Source: Nitrospirota bacterium
Lineage (GTDB): Bacteria; Nitrospirota; Nitrospiria; Nitrospirales; UBA8639
NCBI GenBank assembly: GCA_029879555.1
Contig: JAOUQB010000138.1
Span: 1 to 6,646, forward strand
Length of the DNA: 6,646 nucleotides
Direction of reading: 5' to 3'
The notes under the pieces are model-generated. The model was not told the origin of the DNA, did no database searches, and worked only from the letters and a program-made list of their open reading frames with translations. This document shows positions 4,922-6,646 of the stretch, piece by piece (the first letter of the stretch is position 1; each line of letters begins with the position of its first letter). The position numbers and the translations under genes are program-made.

Positions 4922-5485
4922 ATGAGCGTCAGTGCCATGCATGATATTTTGGAACGGTTAGCCAATCTGCAACGGATGGAAATTCGGGCGTTTGGCGTAC
5001 GGTATGGATTGCAGCCGGTACAAATCGAAGCCTTAACCTATCTGACACAATGCAATCGCTACTCAAATACACCGCAAGCAGTGGGGGAATATTTGGGATT
5101 AACGAAAGGCACGGTTTCTCAATCGCTCAAAGTCCTGGAACGAAAAGCCTTATTGCGCAAACAACTCGACAAACAGGACAAACGCATGGTGCATCTCACC
5201 CCAACCCCAAAAGGGAAGAAACTGGTGGAGGAATTGATGGCCGCTAAAGGCCTGAAAGCGGCATTGGAATCCACTCAATCCTTGCAAGTGGATGAATTAG
5301 CCCATGTGCTTCGGTCGGCCTTGCGCGGGATGCAACACCTTAACGAACGCAAAACCTTCGCGGCCTGTCATACCTGCCGCTTTCACGAACACCAACAAAG
5401 AGGCTCTGTATGTGGACTGACGCACGAACCATTGAGTGAACAAGACCGTCAGTTAATCTGCCGTGAGCACCAATATCCAGAATAG
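4922..5485 (+). CDS. MarR-family regulator with Cys4 C-terminal extension
   Basis: The 187-residue protein has a MarR-type winged helix: helical N-terminus (LERLANLQRMEIRAF), helix-turn-helix with recognition helix TKGTVSQSLKVLERK (61-75), and a wing containing DKQDKRMVHLTPTPKG (83-98), close to the family's D-x-R-D-x-R-x-L-T pattern. After the dimerisation helices comes a C-terminal segment with four Cys, C149, C152, C164 and C180 (CHTC, then VCGL, then ICREH), plus several His. This spacing suggests a zinc or iron-sulfur site or a thiol switch, so the ligand is probably redox, metal or gas related. MarR proteins are usually about 140-150 residues, so the tail is an added domain. It probably represses itself and the divergent CPVC protein through the two dyads in the shared 111-bp region. 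The ATG has no Shine-Dalgarno and coincides with the predicted transcription start; ATG 4937 is an alternative start. Confidence 0.93.
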   Translation: MSVSAMHDILERLANLQRMEIRAFGVRYGLQPVQIEALTYLTQCNRYSNTPQAVGEYLGLTKGTVSQSLKVLERKALLRKQLDKQDKRMVHLTPTPKGKKLVEELMAAKGLKAALESTQSLQVDELAHVLRSALRGMQHLNERKTFAACHTCRFHEHQQRGSVCGLTHEPLSEQDRQLICREHQYPE

Positions 5486-5590
5486 ATCCCTCGGGGCAAT
5501 TGCTCCTACCTTTACGTTCACCGCAACCAAGGGCACCATTTCCAGAAATCGACTCGCTCTTCCGAATATCTGGCCTATGATGGGTGAAGA

Positions 5591-5619
5591 TTGACAATGA
5601 CAACCGACTCAAACATGAC
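5591..5619 (+). promoter_or_regulatory. Possible promoter of the FAD-dependent oxidoreductase gene
   Basis: A perfect TTGACA (5591-5596) lies in the 196-bp gap between the regulator and the oxidoreductase. At 17 bp spacing the -10 position holds CATGAC (5614-5619), only 3 of 6 matches, so the call rests mainly on the -35 box. I see no terminator after the regulator gene, so read-through from it is also possible. Confidence 0.25.
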
Positions 5620-5681
5620 GCCTCCGAAAGAACATGTGTAAATTTCAGTGCGTATGACTGAAGCAGACTCGCGATCACACC

Positions 5682-6646
5682 ATGCAAAAAACATTACAGC
5701 TTCAGGTGTCTCCACACACAGCTTCCAATTCGCCATTACTGGCTAAAGCCATCAGAGCGCATCTTTCTCTCAAAAAAGATTCCCCGTTTCAGCACAAGAT
5801 ACTTAAACGCAGTATCGACGCCCGAGGCAGAGCCATACGGATCAACCTCAGTGTTCTTGTCGCCGTTGATGAAGAACTTCCGATTGAAAATTTTGAATTG
5901 AGTTACAAGGACGTTTCTTCTTCAAAAAAAACCTGTCACATTATTGGAGCCGGACCTGGTGGGCTATTCGCAGCGCTGCGCTGCTTGGAACTAGGCATCA
6001 AGCCCATTGTGATCGAACGGGGCAAAGATGTCCGAGCGCGTCGTCGTGACCTCGCGGCCATCCATAAGGAACAACGAGTCAACCCTGAAAGCAATTATTG
6101 TTTTGGCGAAGGAGGCGCGGGCACGTACAGTGACGGCAAACTATATACCCGATCCAACAAACGAGGAGATCTTGAAAAGATCCTTAAAACGCTGGTCGCT
6201 CACGGCGCCAGCCCAGACATCATGGTCGATGCGCATCCGCACATTGGCACCAACAAATTACCACAACTGATTCAACGTATCAGGGAAACCATTCTGCAAC
6301 ATGGTGGAGAAATTCTTTTCAACACTAAATTGATCGACTTTGATATACGCGATAAGATAATCGTGTCCATTGTGATCGAACACGAGACAGCCGCAAAGGA
6401 GGTTCCGGTCACGCATCTTATTTTGGCTACTGGTCATTCAGCCAGGGATATCTATGAACTGCTGAATACCAAACACCTTCTGTTAGAAGCGAAGCCGTTT
6501 GCGCTTGGCGTACGAGTTGAACATCCACAGGAACTCATCGATCATATTCAATACCATTGCCGCACCTCGAAAGAGGTGCATAGCGCACGCGAGTATCTTC
6601 CCCCCGCCAGTTATAACCTGGTTCAGCAGATACAGGGCAGAGGCGT
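5682..6646 (+). CDS. COG2509-type FAD-dependent oxidoreductase, partial (N-terminal 321 codons)
   Basis: The frame is open from ATG 5682 to the right edge, so the C-terminus is missing. Residues 1-80 form an N-terminal extension, with IDARGRAIRINLSV at 45-58, as seen in COG2509 uncharacterised FAD-dependent dehydrogenases. Residues 86-115 are a dinucleotide-binding Rossmann motif: HIIGAGPGGLFAALR, ending in IVIERG, where E112 should bind the FAD ribose. FGEGGAGTYSDGKL (141-154) is the typical flavin-contacting signature, and LILATGHSARD (246-256) is the second FAD motif. It should be a soluble cytoplasmic flavoprotein related to geranylgeranyl-reductase and HI0933-like enzymes; the substrate is unknown for the family. 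No good Shine-Dalgarno precedes ATG 5682, and the in-frame stop TGA at 5655-5657 limits any upstream start. It follows the regulator gene on the same strand after 196 bp. Any functional link to the redox genes is only suggested by position. Confidence 0.92.
   Translation, partial: MQKTLQLQVSPHTASNSPLLAKAIRAHLSLKKDSPFQHKILKRSIDARGRAIRINLSVLVAVDEELPIENFELSYKDVSSSKKTCHIIGAGPGGLFAALRCLELGIKPIVIERGKDVRARRRDLAAIHKEQRVNPESNYCFGEGGAGTYSDGKLYTRSNKRGDLEKILKTLVAHGASPDIMVDAHPHIGTNKLPQLIQRIRETILQHGGEILFNTKLIDFDIRDKIIVSIVIEHETAAKEVPVTHLILATGHSARDIYELLNTKHLLLEAKPFALGVRVEHPQELIDHIQYHCRTSKEVHSAREYLPPASYNLVQQIQGRG

Noticed and set aside
5340..5687. Minus-strand open frame of 115 codons
   Set aside because: About 145 bp are antisense to the Cys-rich tail of the regulator and the rest is the intergenic gap. 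It has no family features and no supporting ribosome binding site that I can see.
5812..5826. GTATCGACGCCCGAG inside the oxidoreductase gene as a third operator
   Set aside because: Only the left half-site matches; the right half is not CGATAC and it lies within coding sequence, so it is probably chance.

Overview
The window looks like ordinary chromosomal DNA from a Gram-negative bacterium of moderate GC content. The Pal/OmpA-type lipoprotein implies an outer membrane, and several other products carry export signals. The mix of genes (lipid-anchored group 1 truncated haemoglobin, MOSC protein, COG2509 flavoprotein) would fit a Nitrospira-like or proteobacterial genome, but that is a guess; no gene here is diagnostic. 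I see no IS element, integrase, CRISPR array, rRNA or tRNA.

Left part (1-2700, minus strand). A Pal-like lipoprotein with a very long Pro/Glu-rich tether (1464-2504) has its own promoter, with a dyad over the -10 box. Downstream on the same strand are a secreted protein of unknown function (400-1380), which appears to start at a CTG codon, and an exported protein cut by the window edge (1-369). The three may be co-transcribed; a 9-bp hairpin lies between the first two.

Middle part (2505-4432, minus strand). A 449-bp gene-free stretch separates the Pal gene from a two-domain MOSC protein (2954-3823), which has its own probable terminator. Upstream of it is a lipoprotein-like group 1 truncated haemoglobin (3974-4432) followed by a textbook intrinsic terminator.

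Right part (4433-6646). A small thioredoxin/glutaredoxin-like CPVC protein (4568-4810, minus) is divergent from a MarR-family regulator (4922-5485, plus) that carries a four-cysteine C-terminal extension. The 111-bp intergenic region holds two overlapping divergent promoters and two copies of a 15-bp dyad, GTWTCG-N3-CGATAC. One copy sits at the predicted transcription start of the thioredoxin-like gene and one over the -10 region of the regulator gene. The regulator's predicted transcription start coincides with its ATG, so its mRNA may be leaderless. The N-terminal 321 codons of a COG2509-type FAD-dependent oxidoreductase (5682 to the window edge, plus) follow.

The most interesting unit is 3974-5485: a probable redox or gas-responsive module of Cys4 MarR regulator, CPVC thiol protein and exported haemoglobin, with operator sites that can be read directly. 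The module's function is inferred; the gene families and DNA elements are seen in the sequence.
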